Below are positions 63,259-64,000 of a stretch of 64,000 bases of DNA, in pieces. The stretch is from Pseudomonadota bacterium. Its GTDB lineage: Bacteria > Desulfobacterota > Desulfovibrionia > Desulfovibrionales > Desulfovibrionaceae. The notes under the pieces were generated by a model that made no database searches, was not told the origin of the DNA, and saw only the letters and a list, made by a program, of their open reading frames with translations. The position numbers were made by a program, and so were the translations under genes. Location: NCBI GenBank assembly GCA_023460395.1, contig JAEWQB010000028.1, forward strand, positions 1 through 64,000. Direction: 5' to 3'. The first letter of the stretch is position 1, and the number at the start of each line of letters is the position of its first letter.

Positions 63259-64000
63259 TTGGCACCTTGCGAAAACTCAAACGCTTTTTTTCCACCCCCA
63301 ACGGGAAAGCAGCCATTCTCACACTGGACCACGGGGCCAGCGACGGCATGCTGCCGGGCATTACCCGGCTTCCCGATTTGCTGGAACACATTGCGGCCCG
63401 GCCCGTGCAGGGGGTTGTGCTCAATAAGGGCTTCGCCAGAGCACACGCCCTTGCCTTACCGCCTGAAACTCCGCTGATTATCCAGCTTTCCGCTGGCACG
63501 CGGCACGGTCTGCCCGCATGGAACAAAGCCCTTGTCTGCTCCATACCCGAAGCGTTGCGTCTTGGCGCGGACGCCGTAGCCATGCAAATAAACATCGGTA
63601 ACGAATTGGAAGACCGCATGCTTGCGGACTTCGGTGCGGTAACGGACGAAGCACACCAGCACGGTCTGCCTGTGCTTGCTGTCATTTACGCCAGAGGCGA
63701 CCGGATCGTGCGTGAGCTGGACCCCAGCCTCATCGGGCACTGTATCCGGCTGGGAGGCGAATTGGGCGCAGACATGGTTTCCGTACCCTATTCCGGTGAC
63801 GCAGCCAGTTTCGCCCGTGCCGTAAATGCTTGCCCGGCTCCCGTGCTGGTCGCAGGGGGGCCAGGTCCGGCGAACTTTGACGGGGTGTTGCGCGTAACCC
63901 ACGAAGCCATGGACTGCGGTGCCAGCGGTGTGTGCATAGGCCGCAATATTTTCCAGCAAGATCAGCCGGAAGCCGCCTTGGACGCCCTGCTGGAACTGGT
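63255..64000 (+). CDS. AroA'-family aldolase homolog lacking the Schiff-base lysine (partial)
   Basis: A gene starting at the ATG at 63255, overlapping the methyltransferase stop, and running off the window after 248 codons. It clearly belongs to the same class I aldolase family as the two genes at 42493-44123: LTLDHGASDGM, VIYARGDR, LGADMVSVPYSGD and GASGVCIGRNIFQQ. However, the residue that is Lys in ADVVKVPYTGD is Ser here, so the normal Schiff-base chemistry should fail. It may be a regulatory or divergent-function paralog. It is next to a methyltransferase, not in the aromatic operon. Confidence 0.8.
   Translation, partial: MIGTLRKLKRFFSTPNGKAAILTLDHGASDGMLPGITRLPDLLEHIAARPVQGVVLNKGFARAHALALPPETPLIIQLSAGTRHGLPAWNKALVCSIPEALRLGADAVAMQINIGNELEDRMLADFGAVTDEAHQHGLPVLAVIYARGDRIVRELDPSLIGHCIRLGGELGADMVSVPYSGDAASFARAVNACPAPVLVAGGPGPANFDGVLRVTHEAMDCGASGVCIGRNIFQQDQPEAALDALLEL

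Overview
This window comes from a dissimilatory sulfate-reducing bacterium of the Desulfovibrio group. The main evidence is dsrA-dsrB-dsrD followed directly by a cbiA-type cobyrinate amidase gene, the AroA'/AroB' entry into aromatic biosynthesis, and gene orders I recall from Desulfovibrio vulgaris. The base composition is moderately GC-rich, apart from AT-rich patches at 3504-4200 and 42020-42340. I cannot name the species from sequence alone.

Positions 1-7200 hold an IS3-type insertion that cuts off the 5' part of an autotransporter gene. After it come an MscS-type channel, a Cache-HAMP-GGDEF diguanylate cyclase and an odd penicillin-binding-like protein with degraded motifs.

Positions 7350-23360 are a complete type I secreted adhesin (Lap-like) locus. 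On the minus strand are a TolC-type outer-membrane channel and a 2309-residue RTX-repeat adhesin. Divergently on the plus strand are an ABC exporter, an HlyD-type adaptor, a LapG-like periplasmic protease and a membrane protein with a periplasmic domain, a PAS domain and a degraded HD-GYP domain. The last sits where LapD would be expected. The adhesin carries a TAAG tetrapeptide near its N-terminus, matching known LapG cleavage sites.

Positions 23400-31800 hold two identical tRNA-Phe genes, a CstA-type transporter, a membrane PAS protein, a Tim44-domain protein, a Re-citrate-synthase-like enzyme with an added sensory domain, and small proteins of unknown function. The siroheme sulfite reductase genes dsrAB and dsrD follow (32228-35012), then cbiA, an EamA transporter, hypF and an amt-glnB ammonium operon with a sigma-54-like promoter.

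Positions 42181-55184 are one long aromatic amino acid operon: two AroA'-type aldolases, AroB', pheA, aroA, tyrA and trpEGDCFBA. It appears to have two attenuators. The first is a leader peptide with a Phe/Trp/Tyr codon run before the first gene. The second is a Trp-Trp-Trp run in the C-terminal tail of TyrA followed by an intrinsic terminator just before trpE. Together they would set the whole pathway by all three aromatic amino acids and then the trp branch by Trp alone.

Positions 55271-64000 hold a DHH phosphoesterase, two cobamide genes (CobU and a CbiR-like protein), a 46-residue protein, an EndoQ-UvrD fusion, a hypothetical membrane protein, an N6-adenine-type methyltransferase and, running off the end, a third AroA'-family protein that has lost the Schiff-base lysine.
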